A stretch of DNA of 64,000 nt from Billgrantia azerbaijanica (GCA_004551485.1 SBLD01000016.1:1-64000), one strand, 5' to 3'. Positions 1 through 8,656 are shown, counted from the first letter of the stretch. The notes: a model not told the origin generated them from the letters alone. Made by a program: numbers and translations.

Positions 1-122
1 AAGCAGGGAGGGTACCGGCGCTGGCCCTCCTGCCTCCACCGTGGTGCCCAAAGTGCTGCGGTTATTCTATGAATCCAGGATGCACAGGTTCCCTCCTTGC
101 AATTTCTTGCCATGCTCTGCGG

Positions 123-153
123 CCGGTTTGTTGAGCGCAGCGTGACAAACCGG
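123..153. repeat. perfect 9-bp inverted repeat with 13-nt loop
   Basis: CCGGTTTGT at 123-131 is the exact reverse complement of ACAAACCGG at 145-153. It lies just beyond the 3' end of the minus-strand ABM gene. No T-run follows on either strand, so it is a poor intrinsic terminator. It could be a transcript-end hairpin or a remnant of a mobile-element site. The rest of 1-171 shows no gene. Confidence 0.5.
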
Positions 154-171
154 TCCGACTCGCGCTACTGG

Positions 172-534
172 TTAAATGCCATAGTCTCGTTCAACTTTGG
201 CGACCCTCAATTTGAATGCTGAATACCATTTCTCATGGCCCAGTCTCTGCGCCTCTTGGTGCTCAGAGTTTCGCTTCCAATTTTTAATAGCTTCAAGGCT
301 TTCCCAATAAGATACCGTGATACCCAGTCCATCACGAACCGATTCAACACCCAGAAAACCCGGCTGTTCAGACGCCAACTCAACCATGCGGTCTGCCATT
401 TCACCGTAACCGTTGTCTCCCTCGGTACGGTGGTTGCTGAAGATGACCGCGTAATACGGAAGTTCAGGTGTTTGAGCAATATCAGACATAGCATTTAACG
501 TCGCCAGCATGCGCTTGTCGCGTGCATTAAGCAT
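172..534 (-). CDS. antibiotic biosynthesis monooxygenase (ABM) fold protein
   Basis: This 120-residue protein has the one-domain ABM (dimeric alpha/beta barrel) pattern: a YYAVIFSN strand near residue 27, a central GFLGVESVRD strand near 60 and a SYWESLEAIKNWKRN segment near 75-90. ABM proteins are small dimers; some are cofactor-free oxygenases or heme-degrading enzymes and most have no known substrate. The start codon directly abuts the stop of the YciI-like gene (TAG then ATG), so translation is probably coupled. Later Met codons at 510 and 489 are alternative starts, and 489 would match the family better. Base composition is clearly poorer in GC than the genes to the right, which suggests acquisition by transfer. 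The function is not known. Confidence 0.75.
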   Translation of the reverse strand: MLNARDKRMLATLNAMSDIAQTPELPYYAVIFSNHRTEGDNGYGEMADRMVELASEQPGFLGVESVRDGLGITVSYWESLEAIKNWKRNSEHQEAQRLGHEKWYSAFKLRVAKVERDYGI

Positions 535-789
535 CTACGCTGCATCCCATTCGTAAACCGAGAGCATGGATGATCCGGTTGTATGGATAGGGTCACCAAA
601 TGCTATTGCTTTTGCCGATTCGAGATCTTTCGCTTTAACAATGTAGGCGCCGCCGGTTTTATCTGTGAACGGTCCCGCTAGTCCTAGCAGGCCTTGTTCC
701 TTAAGCTGAGCCAAGTATTCTCTATGCGCTTCAACGACTGATTGCTGAAAACGCGGGGTTCGCATGGCCACAATTAAATATCGCATCAT
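535..789 (-). CDS. YciI-like protein
   Basis: This is an 84-residue single-domain protein of the YciI family. It has a MRYLIVAMRTP first strand, an R-x-x-H-x-x-Y-L helix (residues 19-26), an LLGLAGPF strand near 34-41, a GGAYIVKAKD strand near 46-55 and a late FGDP motif. YciI proteins share the ferredoxin-like fold of ABM proteins and sometimes act in haloaromatic breakdown; most are uncharacterised. An AGGA ribosome site precedes the ATG. The gene is immediately upstream of the ABM gene in a two-gene unit, and the two folds are related. Like its partner it is lower in GC than the rest of the window. Confidence 0.8.
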   Translation of the reverse strand: MMRYLIVAMRTPRFQQSVVEAHREYLAQLKEQGLLGLAGPFTDKTGGAYIVKAKDLESAKAIAFGDPIHTTGSSMLSVYEWDAA

Positions 790-913
790 GGTTTCCTATT
801 CTACTCGGATTGCTTGAATTCAGGCAGCCTACCCCAGCGCGGGGCCTGTCGCCAGAACCGGACGTTCGACCTTATGCTGTGGGTCAATGACGTCACCCAC
901 GGGAGAGACCGCC

Positions 914-1390
914 ATGATCGATGCCAATGACATGAAGCACCTGGAGCGCTGCGTGGCGCTGGCGGAGCAGGCGCTGGAGGCCGGCGACGAGCCGTTCGGC
1001 TCGGTGCTGGTGAGCGGCGACGGCGAGGTGCTGGCCGAGGATCACAACCGCGTCGCCGGGGGCGACAGCACCCGGCATCCTGAGTTCTACCTGGCGCGCT
1101 GGGCGGCGCAGCACCTGACGCCCGAGGAGCGGGCGCGGGCCACGGTCTACACCTCCGGGGAGCACTGCCCGATGTGCGCGGCGGCCCACGGCTGGGTGCG
1201 GCTGGGGCGCATCGTCTATGCCAGCTCGTCGGCACAGCTGGTGAGCTGGCTCGAGGCGATGGGCGCTGGCCCGGCGCCGGTGGCGCCGCTGCCGATCCAG
1301 ACCGTGGTGCCGGGGGCGCTGGTCGAGGGGCCGGTGCCGGAGTTCGCCGAACGTATTCATGGGCTGCACCGCCGCCTGCACAACCTCTGA
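914..1390 (+). CDS. nucleoside/purine deaminase of the zinc-dependent CDA superfamily
   Basis: This is a 158-residue cytidine/deoxycytidylate deaminase-fold enzyme of the kind annotated as nucleoside deaminase or guanine deaminase. These enzymes hydrolyse an exocyclic amino group on a base or nucleoside in the cytosol. Zinc-site motifs are visible as RHPE (the usual H-A-E with Pro replacing Ala) and, about 35 residues later, E-H-C-P-M-C (the PCxxC pair). An upstream in-frame ATG at 887 exists, but GGGAGAG lies at the right distance before the ATG at 914, so 914 is preferred. The gene stands alone between the low-GC pair and a minus-strand unit. The substrate cannot be told from sequence. Confidence 0.8.
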   Translation: MIDANDMKHLERCVALAEQALEAGDEPFGSVLVSGDGEVLAEDHNRVAGGDSTRHPEFYLARWAAQHLTPEERARATVYTSGEHCPMCAAAHGWVRLGRIVYASSSAQLVSWLEAMGAGPAPVAPLPIQTVVPGALVEGPVPEFAERIHGLHRRLHNL

Positions 1391-1396
1391 GTGGCT

Positions 1397-2545
1397 CTAC
1401 TCGCCCTGGCCACCGAGAATTCGGTAGGCCTCGGGCGTCTCCCCTTCCCGCTCGTGGAAGCTGGCGCGAGAAAGGCGCTCGGCCATGGCCCGGGCCGCGC
1501 CAAGGGTGGCGGCCTCCAGCCGCCGGGCCAGCGAGGCGCGGGTGCGGGAGATCTCGTCGTGCAGCTGGGCCTGCATGGCCGGGCGCTGGAGGGCCTCCTG
1601 CGCCTTGAGCAGGGCATATTCGCTGCCGGCGATGCCGGCCAGGGTCACTGCCGTGGTCACGCTGCCCGCCACCAGGGCGCCCGGGCCGGTGGGGGCGCTG
1701 ACCGCCGCGGCCGTACTGCCGCTGGCCAGGGCGCGCGTCGCCCCGCTCGCCAGGCGAGCGGCCAGGCTGCGCAATGCCAGGCGGCTGCCCTGCACAACCG
1801 TCGTGCTCCCCAGGCGGGCCGCCACGGTGCGGCCGGCCAGCAGCCCCAGGCCACCGCCGCCCACGGCGGCCAGTTGCCAGCGCGACCGGTCGAGGCCGTC
1901 GTCAAGTGACTGTCGCAGCGCCACGTCCAGGTCGAGAACGGGCGGTTCCGCGTCGCCTTCGGCCGTCGCCTGGCGCGAGACATAGCGGGTGTGCAGGGTG
2001 CCGGCCATGTCCCCCATCAGCGCCCGCTGTTCACGAGCCAGCGTCGTCGCATAGTCCGCCTCGAGCTCGGCCAGGGCCGCCTCGATACCGCTCGGCGCCA
2101 CCAGGCGCGCGTGCAGCTGCTCGTCCAGCCAGCCGTCCAGGTCGCCAACCAGGGCCATCCCCAGGCGGGTGTAGCTACCGCTCGCCGAGAAGTACCACTC
2201 CAGGTAGCCCGGCACCGCCGCCTCCAGCGGGGCGAAGGCACCCTCGAGGCGCGCCTCGATCCAGGGCGTCATGCGCCCGGCGAGCCGCACTTGGGCCTCA
2301 TCGGCGAGCACCGTCAGATCGCGCTGGAAGTCGGTATGGGTCTCGGCATCCAGGGTCAAGGTCTCGCCCGCGACGATCACCCGGAACAGCGGTTCCTGGC
2401 TGCGCCCCTCCAGCCACCGCCAGCCGCCCTCGAGGAGCAGCAGCAGCGCCGCGACGACCAGCAGCGAGAGTCCCCAGCGACGCCCGGCGAGCGACAGGCG
2501 CATCCGCCTCTCCCAGCCTTGCCCCGGGTCATACGAGGTACTCAC
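1397..2545 (-). CDS. membrane-anchored protein of unknown function
   Basis: No family was recognised. The 382-residue protein has one strong membrane segment near residues 25-40 (a run of Leu/Val/Ala), then a long Glu/Arg/Leu-rich, probably helical periplasmic region. Between about 225 and 320 there is a Gly/Ala-rich, weakly hydrophobic stretch that may insert in or lie on the membrane. It begins with GTG, overlapping the stop of the upstream membrane gene as GTGA, so the two are translationally coupled and probably work together. No catalytic motif was seen. Confidence 0.7.
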   Translation of the reverse strand: MSTSYDPGQGWERRMRLSLAGRRWGLSLLVVAALLLLLEGGWRWLEGRSQEPLFRVIVAGETLTLDAETHTDFQRDLTVLADEAQVRLAGRMTPWIEARLEGAFAPLEAAVPGYLEWYFSASGSYTRLGMALVGDLDGWLDEQLHARLVAPSGIEAALAELEADYATTLAREQRALMGDMAGTLHTRYVSRQATAEGDAEPPVLDLDVALRQSLDDGLDRSRWQLAAVGGGGLGLLAGRTVAARLGSTTVVQGSRLALRSLAARLASGATRALASGSTAAAVSAPTGPGALVAGSVTTAVTLAGIAGSEYALLKAQEALQRPAMQAQLHDEISRTRASLARRLEAATLGAARAMAERLSRASFHEREGETPEAYRILGGQGE

Positions 2546-3384
2546 GGTAGCTTCTCTCCACAGCGAGCGAGCCCCGCGCGTTCGGGCAACCGCAGGCGAC
2601 GGCGACGCAGCGCCTCGGCGCCGACCAGCACGCGGACGTAGGCCCAGGCGACGGCGCCCTGCGCCAGCAGCAACAGCACCCAGCCGAGCAGGGCAAAAGG
2701 AGCGCCCAGCTTGAGGTGCGCCACAGCATTCTGCATGGCCCAGAACTGGCTGGTCTGCACCACACCGGCCAGCCGCTCGAGGAAGCCGAGCAGCGAGCCG
2801 CCGTCGCTTTCAGGCAGGTGGCGCAGCATCGCCTCCTCCCAGCCCAGCCCGACCAGGTAGGGCTGGGGCAGCCACAGCGCCGCAGCCACCAGGCCCAGGG
2901 CCAGCAGCCCCGCCACGGGGGGCACCAGCAGGCGCCGGCTGACCGCCGCCAGGTGCTCGGCGATCACGTGACGCGCCAGGCGACGCCGCAGTTCCCGATC
3001 CACCCCGACCAGCACGACCGCGCCGGCGAGCAGCAGCGGCCAGCCCACCAGCGGCAGGAGGCGCAGTTGCACCAGCAGCACCAGCGCCAGCAGCGCACCG
3101 ACGACCTGGTGACGCACCACCATCAGCGCGCCGCCACGCAGCCAGCGATGCCAGGGCGAGTCCTCGCGCAGGTACTGTCCCAGCCAGGCACGGCGACGCA
3201 GCCGCGCCGACTCGAGGCTGCCGGCCACGATCAGCTGGGTGGCGAGCACCCAGACCGGCAGGAACAGCAGCACGGCCCAGGCGCTCGCCAGCCGCGACCA
3301 GGCGAGCAGCGCTGCCACCGTCAGGAGGAGGTGGGCGTGGCGCCACAGCCACGCCCCCAGCCTCGCGATCTTGCCTTTCTGCAT
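2542..3384 (-). CDS. polytopic inner-membrane protein of unknown function
   Basis: The family was not recognised. The 280-residue product has about five hydrophobic segments: two near the N-terminus, a pair near 110-140 and 160-190, and one near 235-260 just before an Arg-rich C-terminal tail. The ATG at 3384 is preceded by GGGAGG at ideal spacing; in-frame starts at 3405 and 3408 are less well placed. The stop overlaps the GTG of the next gene by 4 nt. Together the two genes make a small membrane unit with no visible enzymatic signature. Confidence 0.7.
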   Translation of the reverse strand: MQKGKIARLGAWLWRHAHLLLTVAALLAWSRLASAWAVLLFLPVWVLATQLIVAGSLESARLRRRAWLGQYLREDSPWHRWLRGGALMVVRHQVVGALLALVLLVQLRLLPLVGWPLLLAGAVVLVGVDRELRRRLARHVIAEHLAAVSRRLLVPPVAGLLALGLVAAALWLPQPYLVGLGWEEAMLRHLPESDGGSLLGFLERLAGVVQTSQFWAMQNAVAHLKLGAPFALLGWVLLLLAQGAVAWAYVRVLVGAEALRRRRLRLPERAGLARCGEKLP

Positions 3385-3511
3385 ACCTCGGCCTCCCGGC
3401 GTCATCACCGATAGCGTAGCGCCTCGGGCTAGCGGAATACCTTGCTTGGACCCTGGAAGGGCGACAGCGTGCGGCGGTGGGGCCGCCGCGCCTGCCGTGC
3501 GGGCGGTGGCA

Positions 3512-3543
3512 GAAAAGAACGGCGGCGGGCCACGCCCACCGCC
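3512..3543 (-). terminator. intrinsic terminator of the acyl-CoA dehydrogenase gene
   Basis: On the minus strand a GGCGGTGGGC arm pairs with GCCCGCCGCC (one G-T pair), followed by GTTCTTTTCT. It lies 38 nt past the dehydrogenase stop. Confidence 0.65.
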
Positions 3544-3580
3544 AAGGAACCGATCGAAAGGTATCGCGTCGCGATGGCGC

Positions 3581-5392
3581 TCAGAGCTCGAAGCCGCGGC
3601 CGAAGTCCTCGGCGCTGAGCGCCATCAGCGGCTCGGCGCCGGCCTCGATGGCCTGCTTATGGGCGCGGGTACGCGGCAGCAGGCGTTGGTAGAAGAAGCG
3701 CGCGGTGTTGAGCTTGGCGCGGTAGAAGGCGGCGTCTTCCGTGCTCTCGGCCAGCGCCGCCCTGGCCTGCCTGGCCGCCCGGGCGAACAGGTAGGCCAGG
3801 GTCACGTAGCCGGCGTACATCAGGTAGTCGACGCTGGCCGCGCCCACTTCCTCGCGGTCGGCCATGGCCTTCATGCCGATGCCCATGGTCAGCTCGCCCC
3901 ACTCCTGGTTGAGCTTGGCCAGCGGGCGCACGAACTCGGCGAGCTCGGCGTTGCCCTCCTCGGCCTGGCAGAACTTGTGGATCTCCCTGGTGAAGACCTT
4001 GAGCGTCTCGCCCTGGCTCATCAGCACCTTGCGGCCCAGCAGGTCGAGGGCCTGGATACCGGTGGTGCCCTCGTAGAGGCGGGTGATGCGGGCGTCGCGC
4101 ACCAGTTGCTCCATGCCCCACTCCTGGATGAAGCCGTGGCCGCCGAAGACCTGCACGCCCTCGTTGGTCGCCTCGAAGCCCACCTCGGTAAGGAACGCCT
4201 TGACGATGGGCGTCAGCAAGCCCAGCAGGGTCTCGGCGCGCTCGCGCTCGGCGGCGTCCTGGCCGTGCTCGACGATGTCGATCATCTGCGCGGTGTAGAG
4301 CACCAGCATCCGCCCGCCCTCGGCGAAGGCCTTCTGGGTCAGCAGCATGCGGCGCACGTCGGGGTGGACGATGATCGGATCGGCGGGCTTGTCGGGCGCC
4401 TGGGGACCGGAGAGCGCGCGCATCTGCAAGCGGTCGCGGGCGTAGGCCAGGGCGTTCTGGAAGCTCGCCTCGGCAAGGCCCAGGCCCTGGATGCCCACGC
4501 CGATGCGCGCCGCGTTCATCATGGTGAACATGCAGGCCAGCCCCTTGTTGGGCGCACCGACCAGGAAGCCCTTGGCCCCGTCGAAGTTCATCACGCAGGT
4601 GGCGTTGCCGTGGATGCCCATCTTGTGCTCGAGCGAGCCGCACGCCACGCCGTTGCGCTCCCCGGGGTTGCCGTTGCCGTCGGGCATGAACTTCGGCACC
4701 ACAAAAAGCGAGATGCCCTTGGAGCCCGCCGGCGCGTCGGGCAGCTTGGCCAGCACCAGGTGGACGATGTTCTCGGCCAGGTCGTGCTCGCCGGCGGAGA
4801 TGAAGATCTTGGTGCCGGTGATCGCGTAGGCGCCGTCATCGGTGGGCACCGCACGCGTCTTGATCAGCCCCAGGTCGGTGCCGCAGTGCGGCTCGGTGAG
4901 GCACATCGTACCGGTCCAGGTGCCCTCCACCAGCTTGGACAGGTAGGTGGCCTTCTGCTCCTCGGTGCCGTGGTGGCGCAGGGCATCGGCCGCGCCGTGG
5001 GAGAGTCCCGGGTACATGCCCCAGGCCAGGTTGGTGGCGCAGATCATTTCGTTGAGCACCATGGCAAGCGAGTGCGGCAAGCCCTGGCCACCGTGCTCGG
5101 GGTCGGCGGCCAGGCTCGGCCAGCCGCCCTCGACGTACTGGGCATAGGCTTCCTTGAAGCCCTTGGGCGCCTTGACCTCCCCCCCCTCCAGGCGGCAGCC
5201 CTCCTGGTCACCGCTCTGGTTCAACGGCAGCAGCACCTCGCGGGCGAAGCGCGCCCCCTCCTCGAGAATCGCCGCCACGACATCGGGCGAGGCCTCCTCG
5301 CCGCCGGGCAGGCGTGCATAGTGGGCCGGGTAGCCCAGCATCTCGTCCATCACGAAGCGCAGGTCGCGCAGGGGGGCCTGATAGTCGGGCAT
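3581..5392 (-). CDS. acyl-CoA dehydrogenase of the 600-residue class with extended C-terminal domain
   Basis: This FAD enzyme should make the alpha,beta double bond of an acyl-CoA, the first step of beta-oxidation, and pass electrons to ETF. The 603-residue length fits the DmdC/FadE-like class with an extra C-terminal domain rather than the classical 380-residue class. Signatures are CLTEPHCGTDLGLIKTRA (residues about 160-178), HKMGIHGNATCVM, QVFGGHGFIQEWGMEQ and RDARITRLYEGTTGIQA. The ATG at 5392 is chosen because GGAG sits 7 nt upstream and the conserved N-terminus begins there. A consensus promoter and a perfect 20-bp PsrA-like palindrome lie at 5464-5510. Chain-length preference is unknown; 3-methylmercaptopropionyl-CoA is possible for the DmdC type. 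Confidence 0.9.
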   Translation of the reverse strand: MPDYQAPLRDLRFVMDEMLGYPAHYARLPGGEEASPDVVAAILEEGARFAREVLLPLNQSGDQEGCRLEGGEVKAPKGFKEAYAQYVEGGWPSLAADPEHGGQGLPHSLAMVLNEMICATNLAWGMYPGLSHGAADALRHHGTEEQKATYLSKLVEGTWTGTMCLTEPHCGTDLGLIKTRAVPTDDGAYAITGTKIFISAGEHDLAENIVHLVLAKLPDAPAGSKGISLFVVPKFMPDGNGNPGERNGVACGSLEHKMGIHGNATCVMNFDGAKGFLVGAPNKGLACMFTMMNAARIGVGIQGLGLAEASFQNALAYARDRLQMRALSGPQAPDKPADPIIVHPDVRRMLLTQKAFAEGGRMLVLYTAQMIDIVEHGQDAAERERAETLLGLLTPIVKAFLTEVGFEATNEGVQVFGGHGFIQEWGMEQLVRDARITRLYEGTTGIQALDLLGRKVLMSQGETLKVFTREIHKFCQAEEGNAELAEFVRPLAKLNQEWGELTMGIGMKAMADREEVGAASVDYLMYAGYVTLAYLFARAARQARAALAESTEDAAFYRAKLNTARFFYQRLLPRTRAHKQAIEAGAEPLMALSAEDFGRGFEL

Positions 5393-5463
5393 GTCTAGTC
5401 TCCAAAACAGGATCGCCGCAAGACGATCGCCAGCAGTCGGGCACACGCAGCGGCCAGCGCCGC

Positions 5464-5483
5464 TTTCAAACACATGTTTGAAA
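5464..5483. promoter_or_regulatory. PsrA-like operator before the acyl-CoA dehydrogenase gene
   Basis: This is a perfect 20-bp dyad, TTTCAAAC-ACAT-GTTTGAAA. Its core CAAAC-N4-GTTTG fits the published PsrA motif (G/C)AAAC-N(2-4)-GTTT(G/C). PsrA is a TetR-family repressor released by long-chain fatty acids. The site overlaps the -10 element of the promoter below, as a repressor site should. Confidence 0.7.
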
Positions 5484-5510
5484 ACTAGCGATCGACACCA
5501 GACAAGTCAA
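5482..5510 (-). promoter_or_regulatory. sigma-70 promoter of the acyl-CoA dehydrogenase gene
   Basis: On the minus strand TTGACT (5510-5505) and TAGTTT (5487-5482) are separated by exactly 17 nt. The start codon lies about 90 nt downstream. Confidence 0.6.
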
Positions 5511-5523
5511 GCGTTCGTTTGAC
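5506..5523. promoter_or_regulatory. second near-palindrome over the -35 region
   Basis: GTCAAGCG-TT-CGTTTGAC is a dyad with one mismatch. It covers the -35 element of the acyl-CoA dehydrogenase promoter and shares the CAA/TTTG edges of the PsrA-like site. It may be a second operator or a site for another regulator. Confidence 0.4.
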
Positions 5524-5659
5524 GATATGGGCCGCCAGGCCCCCTCCCCTGATAGTCCATCCGAGCATCAAGCTTTCACAAGAAAATGGCGCGCCATATA
5601 TTGGCGTCATCACGAAATGGCGGCCCCCACCGGGCCACGCCCTCATCGGGTGGCCGGGC

Positions 5660-6112
<453 letters not shown>

Positions 6113-6128
6113 GGGTTCCTCCGGTCAG

Positions 6129-6164
6129 AAAAAAAGCTGGTGCACCACAAAATAGCGCACCAGC
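6129..6164 (-). terminator. terminator after the synthetase/dehydrogenase operon
   Basis: On the minus strand GCACCAGC-loop-GCTGGTGC arms (57-64 and 36-43 of 6100s) are followed by a run of seven T. It sits between the SDR stop and ohrR. Confidence 0.75.
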
Positions 6165-6197
6165 CCTTTACCGGACAGAGGGAGCATTCAACGGCTG

Positions 6198-6965
6198 CTA
6201 CTGCATGCGGATACCGCCATCGAGGCGGATCGTCTCACCGTTGAGCATGGGGTTGGTGACGATCTGCTCGGCCAGGCGGGCGAACTCGTCGGGCTTGCCC
6301 AGCCGCTTGGGGAAGGGCACCGAGGCGGCGAGCGCCTGGGCCGCCTCGTCGGGAATCTCGCTCATCATCGGCGTCTCGAAGACGCCGGGGGCGATGGCCA
6401 TCACCCGGATGCCGTGGCGCGACAGCTCGCGTGCCGCCGGCAGGCTCATGCCCACCACCCCGGCCTTGGAGGCGCTGTAGGCGCACTGCCCCACCTGGCC
6501 GTCGAAGGCGGCGATGGAGGCGGTATTGATGATCACCCCGCGCTCCCCGTCCTCGCCCGCCGCGTTCTTCGCCATGGCGGCCGCGGCCAGGCGCATGACG
6601 TTGAAGGTACCCACCAGGTTGATCTGGAGGGTGCGGGCGTAGGCGTCGAGATCGGCCGGATTGCCCTCGCGGTCGACCAGCTTGGCCACGCTGACCACCC
6701 CGGCACAGTGCACCACCCCGGCCAGCCCCCGGCCTTCGCTGAGTTCCACGGCGGCGTCCACCGCCGCCTGGATATCGTCCCCCGAGGTGACGTCGCCGCG
6801 CACCGCACGGGCGCGCTCGCCCAGCGTCTCGGCGTGGGCCTCGACGGCGTCGCTCAGGTCGCAGAGCACCACCCGGCCGCCGCCGGCGACCAGGCGTTCG
6901 GCGGTGGCCGCCCCCAGCCCGGAGGCGGCACCGGTGATCAGGAAGGTGTTGTCCTTCACTTGCAT
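6198..6965 (-). CDS. SDR-family 3-hydroxyacyl-CoA dehydrogenase (type II, HSD10-like)
   Basis: This 255-residue NAD-dependent short-chain dehydrogenase would oxidise 3-hydroxyacyl-CoA (or 3-hydroxy-2-methylbutyryl-CoA) to the 3-ketoacyl-CoA. The Rossmann motif TGAASGLGAA is at residues 11-20 and the CDLS segment after beta-2 favours NAD. The catalytic set is NTASIAAF (Ser) and YSASK (Tyr, Lys), and IAPGVFETPMM matches the type II hydroxyacyl-CoA dehydrogenase group. It lies 17 bp downstream of the acyl-CoA synthetase and shares its terminator, so the two form an operon. With the nearby thiolase it completes a short beta-oxidation or branched-chain acid route. Confidence 0.85.
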   Translation of the reverse strand: MQVKDNTFLITGAASGLGAATAERLVAGGGRVVLCDLSDAVEAHAETLGERARAVRGDVTSGDDIQAAVDAAVELSEGRGLAGVVHCAGVVSVAKLVDREGNPADLDAYARTLQINLVGTFNVMRLAAAAMAKNAAGEDGERGVIINTASIAAFDGQVGQCAYSASKAGVVGMSLPAARELSRHGIRVMAIAPGVFETPMMSEIPDEAAQALAASVPFPKRLGKPDEFARLAEQIVTNPMLNGETIRLDGGIRMQ

Positions 6966-6982
6966 CTATTGTGTCTCCCAGT

Positions 6983-8656
6983 TCATTTCGCGGGCTCGGC
7001 GTCCGCTTTGTCGGCGGCGTCGGCACGCAGCTTGAAGCGCTGGATCTTGCCGCTCGGCGTCTTGGGCAAGGTGTCTACGAACTCGATCACCCGCGGGAAG
7101 GCGTGGGTGGAGAGCCGCTCGCGCACCAGCTGACGGATCTCGTCGGCCAGGGCGTCGCTGGCCTCGAAGCCCTCGCGCAGCACGATGTAGGACTTGATGA
7201 TCTCGCCGCGGATCTCGTCAGGCTGGCCCACGGCGGCGGATTCCGCCACCGCCGGGTGGGTCAGCACGCTGTTCTCCACGTCGGTGGGGCCCACCCGGTA
7301 GCCGGCGGTGGTGATGATGTCGTCGTCGCGGCCGGCGAACTGGAAGGTGCCGTCCTCGTTGCGGATCACCACGTCGCCGGTCAGGTAGTAGCCCTCGGCG
7401 AAGGGGTGCTTCTCCTGCCAGGTGTAACCGGCGAAGAAGTGCGCCGGCGAGTTGGCGATGTCCACCGCCAGCACGCCGGGCTCGCCCGGGGGCAGCTCCC
7501 GGTGCTCGGCGTCGAGGATCGCCAGGCGGTAGCCGGGCATCGGCACGCCCATGGCGCCGATATGCTTGGGATGCGCCAGGGCGTGGTGGTTGCAGCAGGT
7601 CATGCCGGTCTCGGTCTGGCCGTAGTGGTCCATCACCGGACAGCCCAGCGAGCGCTCCACCCAGGTCACCACCTCGGTGTTGAGCGGCTCGCCGGCGGAG
7701 CTCGCCACGCGCAGCTCGAGCGTCTCGTGGGCGTCGTCGAACAGTCCCGAGGCCTTCATCAGGCGATAGGCGGTGGGCGCGGCGGCGAAGTTGGTGATGC
7801 GATGGCGCTTCATGAAGGCCAGCGCCCCCTCGGCGCTGAACCCCGCCTCGCAGAAGTGGGTGGTCACGCCCAGCAGCAGCGGCCCGGCGATGGCGTAGTA
7901 GAGGCCGTAGGCCCAGCCGGGGTCGGCCATGTTCCAGAAGCGGTCCGTCTCGCGCAGGTCGATGGCAAGCTCCATGTAGAGCGCGAAGGCAGGCATGCCG
8001 GAGAGCGGCACGGCCACGCCCTTGGGCTTGCCCACGGTGCCGGAGGTGAACATCTGCAGGAAGGGGGCCTCGGGCGCCAAGCGCGGCGGCGCCTCCGCCA
8101 TCGGCGCATGGGCCAGCGCCTCGGCCCAGTCCAGGTCGCTCGCATGGTCGGCATCGGGGCCGCCCACGGCGAGCACCGGCGGGCACTGGGAGAGGCCGTC
8201 GAACTTGAAGCGGTTGGCGGCGTCGGTGATCACCAGCCGGGTATCGGCACGCCCCAGGCGATAGTCCACGGCATCCGGCCCGAAGGCGGTGAACAGCGGC
8301 TGGTAGACGGCACCGATGCGCCAGGTGGCCAGCACCGCCACCAGCAGCTGTGGCGAGCGCGGCAGCATGCAGGCGATGCGATCGCCGGCGCCCAGGCCGC
8401 GCGCCCGGAACCAGCCGGCGAGCCTGGCGCTCTCGGCGTCGAGCTCGGCATAGCTGAGCGAAGTGACGTTGCCGGCGGTGTCCTCGTGGATCAGCGCCGG
8501 CACCTCGCCGCGCCCGGCGCGCAGGTGACGCCCGCAGCAGGACTCGAAGGCATTGAAACGGCCGTCGCCATGGTCGTCGAGGCGGGCGATGACCGTGTCG
8601 ATGGAGAAGCGAGCGAGGTAGTCGGCGTAGTCGGGAAGGGTCGCAGCGTGGCTCAT
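6983..8656 (-). CDS. acyl-CoA synthetase (AMP-forming, short/medium-chain type)
   Basis: This 557-residue adenylate-forming enzyme should activate a carboxylic acid to its CoA thioester via an acyl-AMP. Motifs in order are the P-loop TSGTVGKPKG (near 205-214), DHYGQTE (A5), YLTGD (A7), RDDDIITTAGYRVGP (A8 hinge) and the A10 lysine in PKTPSGKIQR. Size and sequence match acetyl-CoA-synthetase-like or medium-chain acyl-CoA ligases rather than FadD. It is the first gene of an operon with the SDR dehydrogenase. The leader carries a perfect GTTGACG dyad and a motif shared with the tetR promoter. Likely substrates are short linear or branched acids. Confidence 0.85.
   Translation of the reverse strand: MSHAATLPDYADYLARFSIDTVIARLDDHGDGRFNAFESCCGRHLRAGRGEVPALIHEDTAGNVTSLSYAELDAESARLAGWFRARGLGAGDRIACMLPRSPQLLVAVLATWRIGAVYQPLFTAFGPDAVDYRLGRADTRLVITDAANRFKFDGLSQCPPVLAVGGPDADHASDLDWAEALAHAPMAEAPPRLAPEAPFLQMFTSGTVGKPKGVAVPLSGMPAFALYMELAIDLRETDRFWNMADPGWAYGLYYAIAGPLLLGVTTHFCEAGFSAEGALAFMKRHRITNFAAAPTAYRLMKASGLFDDAHETLELRVASSAGEPLNTEVVTWVERSLGCPVMDHYGQTETGMTCCNHHALAHPKHIGAMGVPMPGYRLAILDAEHRELPPGEPGVLAVDIANSPAHFFAGYTWQEKHPFAEGYYLTGDVVIRNEDGTFQFAGRDDDIITTAGYRVGPTDVENSVLTHPAVAESAAVGQPDEIRGEIIKSYIVLREGFEASDALADEIRQLVRERLSTHAFPRVIEFVDTLPKTPSGKIQRFKLRADAADKADAEPAK

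Noticed and set aside
123-174. Possible integron attC site beside the low-GC genes (ATTTAAC at the gene end plus inverted repeat)
   Set aside because: No matching GTTRRRY box was found on the other side of the repeat, and no integrase is visible, so a complete attC cannot be supported.
3239-5398. A 719-codon open frame on the plus strand
   Set aside because: It mirrors the acyl-CoA dehydrogenase gene and has no domain pattern or ribosome site.
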